Of a stretch of 64,000 bases of DNA, positions 38,340 through 47,449 are shown one piece after another. Each line of letters begins with the position of its first letter. The first letter of the stretch is position 1. A model generated the notes under the pieces. The model was not told the origin of the DNA. It saw only the letters and a list, made by a program, of their open reading frames with translations, and ran no database searches. Made by a program: the position numbers and the translations under genes. The DNA comes from Inquilinus sp. Marseille-Q2685 (GTDB lineage Bacteria; Pseudomonadota; Alphaproteobacteria; DSM-16000; Inquilinaceae): assembly GCF_916619195.1 (NCBI RefSeq), contig NZ_CAKAKL010000009.1, positions 186,001-250,000 of the forward strand, written 5' to 3'.

Positions 38340-39875
38340 TCAGTCGAACATCCCGTGCAGGTACCAGCGGGCGGTCTCGCCCTCGCGGTACAGACCGGCG
38401 CGGTAGAGCCAGAAGCGGCGGCCGGTCTCGTCCTCCACCCGGTAATAGTCGCGGATCATATCCGGCTCCGCCCGGTCCTGCGGCCGGGCCTGGCGCCACC
38501 ATTCATAGGCGATGCGCTCCGGCCCGTCGGCACGGCGCACGCGGTGGGTCTTGCCGGCCCATTGGAAGCTGGTCGGCGGGTCGTCCGGGATCTGGGCGAT
38601 CGCCTTGATCGGCTCCGGCCGGCGCAGGAGGCGCAGAGGGCGGATCCAGCTGGACGGCCAGGGCTTGCCCTGATCCGGGGCCAGCGGCGGGCGGGGGGCG
38701 ACGCAGCGCTCGGGCAGGTGGCGCTCCACCGCGGCCGGACGCCAGATCCGGTCGAAGCCGATGCGGTTGCCGACGATGTCGACGAAGCCGGCCAGATCCG
38801 CGATCCCGGCGCTTTCGCCCTCCAGCGTGCTCAGGCCCGATTGGCGTCCCGCCACCGGCGCCACCCGGTCGGCGCGCAGCGTCGCGACCTCGATGCCGAA
38901 GCCGGGGTCGACCCGGTCCAGCCGGTCGGCCAACAGGCGCCCGACCCGCGCCGGGTCGCGCACCGGCAGGGCGGTGCGGATGGCGATGGTCTGGCAGCGG
39001 CCGTCGACCCTGTGGAAGGCGGCGATGAACTGCGCCGCGCCCATCATCCGCGCCTCCAGCCGGGCGCAGAGATCGGCGGCCAGCGCGGCGATGGCGCGCT
39101 GCAGGTCCTCCGGCGTGCCGATCGGCTCGGCGAAGGCCAGGCGGGCGAACCAGGGTGTCGGCGGCCGGCGGAAGCCGACCGTCTCCTCGGCCCGGCCCAG
39201 CGCCTGGTCCAGCCGCAGCAGCGGGCCGGCGCCGAAGCGGCGGGCCAGGCCGGCGCGCGGCGCCGCCAGCAGCTCGCCGATCCGGGTCAGGCCGATCCGC
39301 CGCAGCGCCGCGACCTCGTCCTCGCCCAGCCGCAGCGCCGCCATCGGCAGCGGGGTCAGGGCCTCGTGCTCGGTGCCGTCCGGCAGGATCCGCCGATCGG
39401 CCCGGTCGTAATGCGCCAGCGCCCAGGCGGCGCCGAAGCTGCCGGCGACGGCGATGCGGGCGGGCAGGCCCCGGCGTTCCAGCCGCCCGGCCAGGTCGGC
39501 CAGCAGCCCGTCCTCGCCGCCCCAGAGATGGGCGCAGCCGGTGATGTCGAGCCACAGCCCGTCGGGCGGGCAGGGGGCGACGGCGGGGCTGTAGCGGCCG
39601 GCCCAGCGCACCAGCCGGGCCAGGGCCCGGGCATCGGCGGCAGGATCGGCCGGGACCAGGGCCAGCGCCGGCAGCACGGCGCGGGCGTCGGTCGCCTTCT
39701 GGCCGGGCCGGATGCCGGCGGCCCAGCCGCGGCCGTCCACCGCCACCACCTGGCGCCGCTGCTCGACGGTCTCGACGATCGCGACCGGCTCAGCCGGCCA
39801 GGCGTCGGGAGGCGTGGTCAGCCGCAGCCGCGTGATCGGCCAGTTCGGCAACCACAGCGAGACGATCCGTCCCAT
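38340..39875 (-). CDS. imuB: ImuB, Y-family polymerase-like mutasome protein
   Basis: A 511-residue relative of Y-family polymerases that links ImuA and DnaE2 to the beta clamp. It starts MGRIVSLWLPNWPITRL and contains KATDARAVLPALALVPADP, the helix-hairpin-helix part LRRIGLTRIGELLAAPRAGL and a C-terminal ImuB extension ending FWLYRAGLYREGETARWYLHGMFD. The family lacks the catalytic acidic triad and is regarded as non-catalytic. Its start lies 86 nt inside the 3' end of imuA in another frame, an unusually long overlap. dnaE2 follows after a repeat-filled gap. Confidence 0.93.
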   Translation of the reverse strand: MGRIVSLWLPNWPITRLRLTTPPDAWPAEPVAIVETVEQRRQVVAVDGRGWAAGIRPGQKATDARAVLPALALVPADPAADARALARLVRWAGRYSPAVAPCPPDGLWLDITGCAHLWGGEDGLLADLAGRLERRGLPARIAVAGSFGAAWALAHYDRADRRILPDGTEHEALTPLPMAALRLGEDEVAALRRIGLTRIGELLAAPRAGLARRFGAGPLLRLDQALGRAEETVGFRRPPTPWFARLAFAEPIGTPEDLQRAIAALAADLCARLEARMMGAAQFIAAFHRVDGRCQTIAIRTALPVRDPARVGRLLADRLDRVDPGFGIEVATLRADRVAPVAGRQSGLSTLEGESAGIADLAGFVDIVGNRIGFDRIWRPAAVERHLPERCVAPRPPLAPDQGKPWPSSWIRPLRLLRRPEPIKAIAQIPDDPPTSFQWAGKTHRVRRADGPERIAYEWWRQARPQDRAEPDMIRDYYRVEDETGRRFWLYRAGLYREGETARWYLHGMFD

Positions 39876-40527
39876 CCTCGGTCTCCACGATCCAGCGGCC
39901 GGGCCGGCCGCCGCGGCTGTGGGTCAGAGCCAGCTCCCAGCGCGCCGGGCCGACCCAGGCGGTGGCACCGCCGCTCGGCGCCGGGGCCACGGTCCAGCGC
40001 GTCACCGCGGCGCTGGCAGCGGTGCGGCCTGGCCGCAGCGCGACCGGCCGGCGCTGCAGCAGGAAGGCGGTGGTGCCGTGCGCCTCGCAGGCCAGCTGCA
40101 GCCGCCGCTCGGCTAAGAGCTCGGCCCGCGCCGCCTCGGCCAGCACGGCGCCGAATCCGCGGGTGCGCAGCGCCTCCTCCGCCACCGCCAGGACGCCGGT
40201 CTCGTCGCGCGGCCGGACCAGGACCAGCCGGTCGGGATCCAGCCCCAGCGCGGCCAGGGCCGGCGGGTACAAATCGTCGGCCGCGGCGCACCACAGCACC
40301 GGCCCGCGCTTCTGCAGCCGGGCCAGGAGCCGCGCGGAAAAACCGGTGGCCGCCGCCCCGGCCGGATCGTCGCCGGCGCCGGCGATCCGGTGCAGCCGGC
40401 CGAGCGCCAGCCCGCCGCGCGGCAGGCGGTCATCGATCGGAGGCAGGGCGAGCGGCAGGACTCCCGGCTCCTCGACAGCGGATCCGTACCGGTTCAGGCG
40501 CTCGCGCAGGGCAGCGAGGGCGGACAT
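39790..40527 (-). CDS. imuA: ImuA, RecA-like mutasome accessory protein
   Basis: A 245-residue protein with a RecA/SulA-like fold, the first gene of the imuA-imuB-dnaE2 cassette. It begins MSALAALRERLNRYGSAVEEPG and contains LPRGGLALGRLHRIAGAGDDPAG followed by LARLQKRGPVLWCAA, the degenerate Walker region of the family. The end ELADHAAAADHASRRLAG overlaps imuB. A GTTC-N7-GTTC box lies 15 bp upstream of its ATG, so the operon is predicted to be LexA-repressed and DNA-damage induced. Confidence 0.9.
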   Translation of the reverse strand: MSALAALRERLNRYGSAVEEPGVLPLALPPIDDRLPRGGLALGRLHRIAGAGDDPAGAAATGFSARLLARLQKRGPVLWCAAADDLYPPALAALGLDPDRLVLVRPRDETGVLAVAEEALRTRGFGAVLAEAARAELLAERRLQLACEAHGTTAFLLQRRPVALRPGRTAASAAVTRWTVAPAPSGGATAWVGPARWELALTHSRGGRPGRWIVETEDGTDRLAVVAELADHAAAADHASRRLAG

Positions 40528-40541
40528 GGCGGGGCATGGTT

Positions 40542-40556
40542 GTTCCGTATTTGTTC
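40542..40556. promoter_or_regulatory. LexA (SOS) box of the alphaproteobacterial type
   Basis: GTTCCGTATTTGTTC is an exact GTTC-N7-GTTC direct repeat, the LexA site established for alphaproteobacteria. It is 15 bp upstream of imuA, where it would overlap the promoter. Confidence 0.88.
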
Positions 40557-40628
40557 CAATATGAATCCACCGCCGAGCCCGAGAGTCAAGCCGGGTTGGG
40601 CCGCCCCATGAATCCGGGCGGCCCGCGG

Positions 40629-41003
40629 TCAGGCTGCGCGGGTGCCGGGCAGGAACAGCCGGACCGGCCGGATCTCGTAGCCGCCGGCGCCGGGATTGGC
40701 CTGCGCCAGGTCCTGGGCGATGGCCACCGCCTCGTCCCGCGACTCGCAGTCGACCACGTAGAAGCCGAGCATCTGCTCCTTGGTCTCGGCATAGGGGCCG
40801 TCGATCACCAAAGGCGGCTCATGGCCCTTCATCAGCGTGGTCGCGGCGCTGGTGAAGGCCAGCCGCGCCGCCGGGCCGAGCCTGCCCTCGGCGGCCAGCC
40901 GACGGTGGACGACGTCGAGCCGGGCCATGACCGCGTCGTCCTCCGCCTGGGTCCAGGCGCCGACGGCCTCTTCCGAGTTGTAGCAGAGAATGGCGTAGAG
41001 CAT
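40629..41003 (-). CDS. YciI/DGPF-domain protein
   Basis: A 124-residue YCII-related protein. It starts MLYAILCYNSEEAVGAWTQAED and has the DGPF motif in variant form, IDGPYAETKEQMLGFYVVDC, followed by the final IRPVRLFLPG strand. DGPF proteins are often paired with ECF sigma factors of the SigJ/ECF41 or ECF42 type, but none is adjacent here. The start at 41003 fits the family. Its role is unknown. Confidence 0.88.
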   Translation of the reverse strand: MLYAILCYNSEEAVGAWTQAEDDAVMARLDVVHRRLAAEGRLGPAARLAFTSAATTLMKGHEPPLVIDGPYAETKEQMLGFYVVDCESRDEAVAIAQDLAQANPGAGGYEIRPVRLFLPGTRAA

Positions 41004-41074
41004 CCGGGCCTCCCCTTCCCGTGTCCGGGCGGGAGTATGCCTGAGTCGGGCTGCGCCGGCATCCCGGCTGGCGG

Positions 41075-41503
41075 TCAGGGCGTCGGCTGCACCACCACGG
41101 CGCCGGGGGCCACGGTCACGGCCGTGCCGCCGGCCGCCGGCAGATAGGCGCTGGTCATGACGTCGACCTTGTCGGCGCGGATCGTCTCCAGCGTCTGGCA
41201 CAGCGACCATTTCGCGGTCGGGCCGGAGACGGTGACGCGGTCGCCGATCCGGACCGGGACGGGCTTGCCCTGGATCGCCACCTCGCTGCCGTCGTCGCGG
41301 CGCAGCACGGTGCAGGGCCGGCCGACCTGGAGCGTGCCGGTGTAGACGACGCTGATGCCGTCATGCCACTGGGTCGACACCTTCGGGAAATCGTAGGGCG
41401 GGATCTGGGCCTGCTGCTGGGCGGTCTGGCAGGCGCCCAAGAGGGTCGCCGCGGCGAATGCGATGAAGAGGGTCGGCGAGGGGCGATGACGGGTCGACAA
41501 CAC
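41075..41503 (-). CDS. putative lipoprotein of unknown function
   Basis: A 142-residue secreted protein. After a basic N-terminus, TLFIAFAAATLLGAC gives a lipobox (LGAC, Cys25), so it is expected to be lipid-anchored in the envelope. The mature part YDFPKVSTQWHDGISVVYTGTLQVGRPCTVLRRDDGS has no recognised domain and ends in a Val/Thr/Pro-rich tail. GTG at 41503 is taken as start because of the GAAAGAGAG site upstream; ATG codons at 41536 and 41560 are alternatives. It is divergent from the large glutamate dehydrogenase gene. Confidence 0.7.
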   Translation of the reverse strand: MLSTRHRPSPTLFIAFAAATLLGACQTAQQQAQIPPYDFPKVSTQWHDGISVVYTGTLQVGRPCTVLRRDDGSEVAIQGKPVPVRIGDRVTVSGPTAKWSLCQTLETIRADKVDVMTSAYLPAAGGTAVTVAPGAVVVQPTP

Positions 41504-41829
41504 GCGCTCTCTTTCTCGTTTTGGCGGCGGAATCATTTCTTCCAATACGGTTTCTTCCATACAGGCGAAGCGGGGCCGCCGTCCAGCCGGCGTTACAAGC
41601 GAAGGTTCCGGACCAAAGACGGGTTATTTCAGACCGGATTGCGGGGACTTTGTGATCCGGTGTGTCCTAACCTCTGGAATTGTCTGACGAAATCGTCCGG
41701 GAATGCCCTCGAACCGTCACGGTTCGGCGGTTTCCTTTTGCCCGGGTTGATTGTATGCCCTTGGGGCCCTGATGCGGCCCGACACGGTTTCGAGAGGGGC
41801 CGGGCCGCACGCTCTCTGGAGTCTGCAGG

Positions 41830-44800
41830 ATGTCGAAGGCCGATCAGCACAAGGCCGAAATCGTCGATGGCGTCGTGGCCCTGGCCAAGCAGCGGCTCGA
41901 CCCGGCGAAGGGAGGAATGGCCGAGCGGTTCACCCGCCTGTACTTCCGCAACGTGCCGCCGCACGACGTGCTGCGCGAGGGCACGGACACCCTCTACAGC
42001 GTCGCCCTCGGACTGCTGCAGTTCGGCGGCGAGCGCCGCAAGGGCGAGGTCAAGATCCGGATCTTCAACCCGGTCTATGACGATTACGGCTGGCGCAGCC
42101 CGCACACCGTGATCGAGATCATCAACGACGACATGCCGTTCCTGGTCGATTCGGTGACCGCGGCGCTGTCCGAGCTGGGCCTGACCGTGCATCTGGTGGT
42201 CCACCCGATCCTGGCTGTGACCCGCGACGCCCAGGGCCGGCTGACCGATGTGCAGGATCCGGCGGAGGCGCCCGAAGGCACGCCGGCCGAGAGCTTCATG
42301 CATGTCCAGATCGACGAGCGCACCGACCAGGCGACGCTCGACCGGATCGCGGCGACGCTGCGGGCGGTTCTGGCCGATGTCCGCGCCGCGGTCGAGGACT
42401 GGGGCGCGATGCGCCAGCAGATCCGCGCCGTGCTGGAGGAGCTGGACCACGAGGCGCTGCCGGTCGACCCGGGCGAGACGCGCGAGATCATCGCCTTCCT
42501 GGAATGGCTCGAGGACGACCACTTCACCTTCCTGGGCTATCGCCGCTACGACTTCGCTCGCACCGAGGACGGGCTCGAGATCGCGATCGTGCCGGGCAGC
42601 GGCCTGGGCATCCTGCGCCAGCAGGATGTCTCGGTGTTCGACGGCGCCCGCCGCTACGACCGGATGTCGGAAGAGGCGCAGTCGATGCTGCGCAGCACGG
42701 CGCCCTTGACCGTCACCAAGGCCAGCCTGAAGGCGACGGTGCACCGGCCGGTGCATCTCGACGTCTTCACCGTCAAGATCTTCGACGAGGCCGGCGAGGT
42801 GGTGGGCGACCACATGTTCGTCGGCCTGTTCACCTCGGTCGCCTACAGCCGCAGCGCCCGCGACATCCCCTATCTCAGGGCCAAGGTCAGCCGCACCCTG
42901 GCACGCGCCGGGCTGGACCCGCGCAGCCATGACGGCAAGGCGCTGGGCCATATCCTCGACACCTATCCGCGCGACGAGCTGTTCCAGATCTCCGACGAGC
43001 AGCTGCTCGACATCGGCATGGGCATCCTGCACCTGCAGGAGCGGCAGCGGACGGCGCTGTTCGTGCGCCGCGACCCGTTCGGGCGCTTCGTCTCCTGCCT
43101 CGTCTACGTGCCGCGCGACCGCTACAACACCGATCTGCGCCACCGCATCCAGAAGATCCTGCAGAAGGCGTATGGCGGCCCGGTCACGGCCTTCACCACC
43201 CAGATGACCGAAGGGGCGCATGCCCGCGTCCACTTCCTGATCAAGACCGAGCCCGGCCAGGGCACCGACGAGCCGGTCGACGTGATCGAGGAGCGGCTGG
43301 TCGAGGCCGGGCGCAGCTGGTCCGACCTGCTGCAGTCGGCCCTGGTCGAGAAGAAGGGCGAGGAGCAGGGGCTGATCCTGCTGCGCCGCTACGCCGAGGC
43401 CTTCCCCGCCGGGTATCGCGAGGAGACCACGCCGGCCGCGGCGATCGTCGACATCGAGCGGATCGAGGAGATCGACGAGGACGGCGAGATCGGGCTGCAC
43501 CTGTTCCGCCCGATCGAGGCGGCGCCGAACGAGCTGCGCTTCAAGCTGTACCACCGCGGCACGCCGGTGCCGCTGTCCGACGTGCTGCCGATGCTGGAGC
43601 ATCTGGGATTCAAGGTGGTGTCGGAGCTCCCGACCGAAGTCAACATCCAGGCGATCGGCCAGGCCCACGGGCCGGTCTGGATCCATGATTTCGAGATGCG
43701 CAGCCGCAGCGGCGACCCGATCGACCTGAACCGCCTCAAGGCCGTGTTCCAGACCGCCTTCGAGCGGATCTGGACCGGCGACATGGAGGACGACCGGCTG
43801 AACCGGCTGGTGCTGGCCGGCGGGCTCGACTGGCGGTCGATCACGCTCCTGCGCGCCTACGCCAAGTTCCTGCGCCAGGCCCGCTTCGCCTTCAGCCAGG
43901 AGACGATCGAGGACACGCTGGTGGCGCATCCGGAGATCACGCGGGCGATCGTCCGCATGTTCGCCACCCGCTTCGACCCGGACCTGACCGGCGACCGCGA
44001 GGTGGCGATCCGCGGCCTGCTGGTCGAGATCGAGCACGCGCTGGACGCGGTGACCAACCTGGACGAGGACCGCATCCTCCGCCGCTACCTGAACCTGGTG
44101 CGGTCGACGCTGCGCACCAACTACTTCCAGACCGACGGCCAGGGCCGGCCGAAGCCGTATCTGTCGCTGAAGCTGGACAGCCTGTCGGTCGAGGAGCTGC
44201 CGTTGCCGCGGCCCTGGCGCGAGATCTTCGTCTACAGCCCGCGCATGGAGGGCGTGCATCTCCGTGGCGGCAAGGTCGCCCGCGGCGGCATCCGCTGGTC
44301 CGACCGGCGCGAGGATTTCCGCACCGAGATCCTGGGGCTGATGAAGGCGCAGATGGTGAAGAACACCGTCATCGTGCCGGTCGGCTCGAAGGGCGGCTTC
44401 GTGCTGAAGCGGCCGCCGGCCCCCTCGGCCGGGCGCGAGGCGTTCCAGGCCGAAGGCGTCGAATGCTACAAGATCCTGATGCGCGGGATGCTCGACATCA
44501 CCGACACCATCGTCGGCGGCGAGACCGTGCATCCGGAGCGCGTGGTCCGGCATGACGAGGACGATCCGTACCTGGTCGTCGCGGCCGACAAGGGCACGGC
44601 CACATTCTCCGACATCGCCAACGGCGTCAGCCAGGACTACGGCTTCTGGCTGGACGACGCCTTCGCGTCGGGCGGCTCGGCCGGCTACGACCACAAGAAG
44701 ATGGGCATCACCGCCCGCGGCGCCTGGGAATCGGTGAAGCGCCATTTCCGCGAGCTGGGCACCGACATCCAGAGCCAGGACTTCACCTGTGTCGGCGTCG

Positions 44801-46695
44801 GCGACATGTCGGGCGACGTGTTCGGCAACGGCATGATCCTGTCCGAGCACACTCGCCTGCTCGGCGCCTTCAACCACCTGCACATCTTCGTCGACCCGGA
44901 CCCGGACGCGGCGACCAGCTTCGCCGAGCGCAAGCGACTGTTCGACCTCGGCCGCGGCTCCTGGGACCAGTACGACGCGGCGAAGCTGTCGCCCGGCGGC
45001 GCGGTCTATGAGCGCAAGGCGAAGTCGGTGAAGCTGTCGCCCGAGGTCCGCGCCCGCTTCGGCATCGAGCGCGAGACGGTGACGCCGAACGAGCTGATCC
45101 AGGCGATGCTGAAGGCCGAGGTCGACCTGTTGTGGTTCGGCGGCATCGGCACCTATGTGAAGAGCAGCCGCGAGAGCCACGCCGATGTCGGCGACAAGGC
45201 GAACGACGCGCTGCGCATCAACGGCCGCGACGTCCGCGCCCGGGTGATCGGCGAGGGCGCCAATCTCGGCGTCACCCAGTTCGGCCGCATCGAATACGCC
45301 CGCATCGGCGCCGGCGGCTCGGGCGGCAAGCTGAACACCGACTTCATCGACAACTCGGCCGGTGTCGACACCTCGGACCATGAGGTCAACATCAAGATCC
45401 TGCTGGGCGCCGTGGTCCAGGCCGGCGACCTGACGCTGAAGCAGCGCAACCAGGTGCTGGAGAGCATGACCGAGGAGGTCGGCCAGCTGGTGCTGCGCGA
45501 CAACTACCTGCAGAGCCAGGCGCTGTCGCTGGCGGTCGGCGAGGGCTTCGAGGTGCTGGACCAGCAGGCCCGCTTCATGCGCGGGCTGGAGAAGGCGGGC
45601 CGGCTCGACCGCGTGATCGAGATGCTGCCGACCGACGAGGAGCTGACCCAGCGCTCCGGCAACCGCGAGGGGCTGACGAGGCCGGAGCAGGCGGTGCTGC
45701 TGGCCTATGCCAAGATCACCATCTACGACGCGCTCCTGGCCAGCGACCTGCCGGACGACCCGGCGCTGGTCGACGACCTGGTGCTGTACTTCCCGACGGC
45801 GCTGCGCGAGCGGTTCAAGGACGCCATCCCGCACCACCGGCTACGGCGCGAGATCGTCGCGACGCACGTCACCAACAGCATGGTGAACCGGGTCGGCGCC
45901 ACCTTCGTGTCGGAGCTGGCGGACAAGACCGGCATGGGCGTGGCCGATATCGCCCGCGCCTATCTGATCGTGCGCGACAGCTTCAGCCTGCGCGACATCT
46001 GGGCGGCGGTCGAGGCGCTGGACAACAAGGCCCAGGCGCAGGCCCAGATCCGGGCCATGCTGGCGACGCGGCGGCTGATCGAGCGCAGCGTCGCCTGGAT
46101 CCTGCGCCAGCAGGGCCGCGGCCTCGACATCAGCCAGGACGTGGCGCATCTCAAGCCCGGCCTGGCCGAGCTGGAGAGCCAGCTGGACGCCGCGATCTTC
46201 GACGACGCCCGCGCCGTGATCGACGCCCGCGCCCGGGGCTTCGTCGAGGCCGGCTTCCCGGAGGATCTGGCCCGGCGCGTCGCCCGGCTGAACCTGTGGG
46301 CGGCGGGGCTGGACATCATCCGCATCGCCGACCAGGCCGGGCGCGGCGTCACCGAGGTCGCTTCGGTCTATTTCGAGGCCGGCCGCCGGCTGGGCCTGGC
46401 CTGGCTGCGCGACGGCGCCAGCCGGATGCCGGCCAGCAACCACTGGCAGAAGCAGGCGGTGGGGGCGATCGTCGACGACCTGTACACGCTGCAGGCCGAC
46501 TTGGCGGTCCGCGCCCTGCAGGACGCGCCGGCGGGCGCCGCCGGGGCCGATGTGGTGGAGGCCTGGGTCGGCCACCGCCGCGCCCCGGTGGACCGGATCG
46601 ACCAGCTGGTCTCCGAGCTGAAGGCGCTGGACCAGGTCGACCTGTCGATGCTGGCCGTCGCCAACCGCAACCTCCGCGGCTTGGCGACGGGGTGA
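41830..46695 (+). CDS. gdh: NAD-specific glutamate dehydrogenase, large 180 kDa class
   Basis: Oxidatively deaminates glutamate to 2-oxoglutarate with NAD. At 1621 residues it belongs to the L_180 class found in many proteobacteria. Long N-terminal ACT/regulatory modules (DDMPFLVDSVTAALSELGLTVHL) precede the catalytic part. There, RGGKVARGGIRWSDRREDFRTEILGLMKAQMVKN and VPVGSKGGFVLK hold the substrate-binding and catalytic Lys, and VGVGDMSGDVFGNGMILS is the nucleotide site. A C-terminal helical domain follows. No frame interruption is seen. It supports growth on amino acids; an Lrp-type regulator converges from the right. Confidence 0.96.
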   Translation: MSKADQHKAEIVDGVVALAKQRLDPAKGGMAERFTRLYFRNVPPHDVLREGTDTLYSVALGLLQFGGERRKGEVKIRIFNPVYDDYGWRSPHTVIEIINDDMPFLVDSVTAALSELGLTVHLVVHPILAVTRDAQGRLTDVQDPAEAPEGTPAESFMHVQIDERTDQATLDRIAATLRAVLADVRAAVEDWGAMRQQIRAVLEELDHEALPVDPGETREIIAFLEWLEDDHFTFLGYRRYDFARTEDGLEIAIVPGSGLGILRQQDVSVFDGARRYDRMSEEAQSMLRSTAPLTVTKASLKATVHRPVHLDVFTVKIFDEAGEVVGDHMFVGLFTSVAYSRSARDIPYLRAKVSRTLARAGLDPRSHDGKALGHILDTYPRDELFQISDEQLLDIGMGILHLQERQRTALFVRRDPFGRFVSCLVYVPRDRYNTDLRHRIQKILQKAYGGPVTAFTTQMTEGAHARVHFLIKTEPGQGTDEPVDVIEERLVEAGRSWSDLLQSALVEKKGEEQGLILLRRYAEAFPAGYREETTPAAAIVDIERIEEIDEDGEIGLHLFRPIEAAPNELRFKLYHRGTPVPLSDVLPMLEHLGFKVVSELPTEVNIQAIGQAHGPVWIHDFEMRSRSGDPIDLNRLKAVFQTAFERIWTGDMEDDRLNRLVLAGGLDWRSITLLRAYAKFLRQARFAFSQETIEDTLVAHPEITRAIVRMFATRFDPDLTGDREVAIRGLLVEIEHALDAVTNLDEDRILRRYLNLVRSTLRTNYFQTDGQGRPKPYLSLKLDSLSVEELPLPRPWREIFVYSPRMEGVHLRGGKVARGGIRWSDRREDFRTEILGLMKAQMVKNTVIVPVGSKGGFVLKRPPAPSAGREAFQAEGVECYKILMRGMLDITDTIVGGETVHPERVVRHDEDDPYLVVAADKGTATFSDIANGVSQDYGFWLDDAFASGGSAGYDHKKMGITARGAWESVKRHFRELGTDIQSQDFTCVGVGDMSGDVFGNGMILSEHTRLLGAFNHLHIFVDPDPDAATSFAERKRLFDLGRGSWDQYDAAKLSPGGAVYERKAKSVKLSPEVRARFGIERETVTPNELIQAMLKAEVDLLWFGGIGTYVKSSRESHADVGDKANDALRINGRDVRARVIGEGANLGVTQFGRIEYARIGAGGSGGKLNTDFIDNSAGVDTSDHEVNIKILLGAVVQAGDLTLKQRNQVLESMTEEVGQLVLRDNYLQSQALSLAVGEGFEVLDQQARFMRGLEKAGRLDRVIEMLPTDEELTQRSGNREGLTRPEQAVLLAYAKITIYDALLASDLPDDPALVDDLVLYFPTALRERFKDAIPHHRLRREIVATHVTNSMVNRVGATFVSELADKTGMGVADIARAYLIVRDSFSLRDIWAAVEALDNKAQAQAQIRAMLATRRLIERSVAWILRQQGRGLDISQDVAHLKPGLAELESQLDAAIFDDARAVIDARARGFVEAGFPEDLARRVARLNLWAAGLDIIRIADQAGRGVTEVASVYFEAGRRLGLAWLRDGASRMPASNHWQKQAVGAIVDDLYTLQADLAVRALQDAPAGAAGADVVEAWVGHRRAPVDRIDQLVSELKALDQVDLSMLAVANRNLRGLATG

Positions 46696-46742
46696 GGGCG
46701 GAGGCGCCCTTACTCCTCGTTCATAAGGGTATGTCTTTTTTA

Positions 46743-46770
46743 GTCCCCTCTCCCCTTGCGGGAGGGGGAC
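46743..46770. repeat. GC-rich hairpin repeat after gdh
   Basis: GTCCCCTCTCCCCTTGCGGGAGGGGGAC folds into a hairpin and belongs to the same family as the repeats at 34561, 38029 and 38278. It lies between the convergent gdh and Lrp genes and may terminate both. Confidence 0.7.
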
Positions 46771-46792
46771 TCAAAGAAGTCGCGTCGAAGAG

Positions 46793-47284
46793 CTACTCCG
46801 CCCGCAGCAGTTTCTGCAGCGGGGCGGCCTGGCGCAGGATCGGCGACTTGATGACGATGTAGCTGAAGTACTTCTCGATGCCGAGCCGCCGGTCCAGCAG
46901 CGCCTCCATCACCTGCTGGTAATGGGCGATGCTGCGGGTCAGGAAGCGCAGCAGATAGTCGTAGCCCCCGCTGACCATGTGGCACTCCAGCAACTCCTCG
47001 ACCGTGGCCAGGCCGGCCTCGAAGCGGATGAAGTCCTCGCGCCGGTGGTCACTCAGCGTCACCTCGGTGAACACGGTCACGGTCTCGGTCAGCTTCGCCA
47101 GGGCGATGCGGGCGCCGTAGCCGGTGATGTAGCCCGCCGCCTCCAGCCGCTTCACCCGCTGCAGGCAGGGGCTGGGCGACAGGCCGACCGCGTCGGCCAG
47201 CGCGGCGTTGGTGATCCGCCCGTCGGCCTGCAGCCGGGCCAGGATGGCGATATCGATCCGGTCCAGCTTCGGCGCGCCCGTCAT
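46793..47284 (-). CDS. Lrp/AsnC family transcriptional regulator
   Basis: A 163-residue feast/famine regulator. The N-terminal helix-turn-helix is LDRIDIAILARLQADGRITNAALADAVGLSPSPCLQRVKRLEAAG. The C-terminal RAM domain includes VTVFTEVTLSDHRREDFIRFE and CHMVSGGYDYLLRFL, which would bind an amino acid. The start at 47284 (MTGAPKLDRID) is preferred over 47299. It is convergent with the glutamate dehydrogenase, whose expression might be a target, though the operator side faces the haloacid dehalogenase. Confidence 0.92.
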   Translation of the reverse strand: MTGAPKLDRIDIAILARLQADGRITNAALADAVGLSPSPCLQRVKRLEAAGYITGYGARIALAKLTETVTVFTEVTLSDHRREDFIRFEAGLATVEELLECHMVSGGYDYLLRFLTRSIAHYQQVMEALLDRRLGIEKYFSYIVIKSPILRQAAPLQKLLRAE

Positions 47285-47346
47285 CCTTCCCTCGTTCAAC
47301 CCGTGCCGGCAGCACCCGGGGTCTCGCCCGAACGTCGATCCGGTGA

Positions 47347-47431
47347 GTCAGCTGGCGTGGTTTCCGAGAACCGGAGCGCAGCGGACATAGGTCCGTGAGC
47401 ACCGGAAGCGCAGGAAACCGCGTCAGATGGC
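47347..47431. repeat. structured intergenic repeat, copy 2
   Basis: Same architecture as 26476-26561: arms 47347-47365 and 47413-47431 pair, and the inner stem is CGGAC/GTCCG instead of CGCAC/GTGCG, a compensatory change. Outside it, GCCCGAACG and CGTTCGGGC (47326-47334 and 47442-47450) extend the fold. It fills the gap between the dehalogenase stop and the Lrp start. Confidence 0.8.
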
Positions 47432-47449
47432 CGCCGGGCGGCGTTCGGG

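Noticed and set aside
38355-41147. 930-codon plus-strand frame opposite imuB and imuA
   Set aside because: Shadow of the imu genes with repetitive Arg/Ala/Pro composition and no domain.
41629-45837. 1402-codon open frame on the minus strand opposite the glutamate dehydrogenase
   Set aside because: It is an antisense shadow of a strongly conserved gene. The product is low-complexity (Arg/Gln/Leu/Asp-rich) without domains; long stop-free antisense frames are expected at this GC content.
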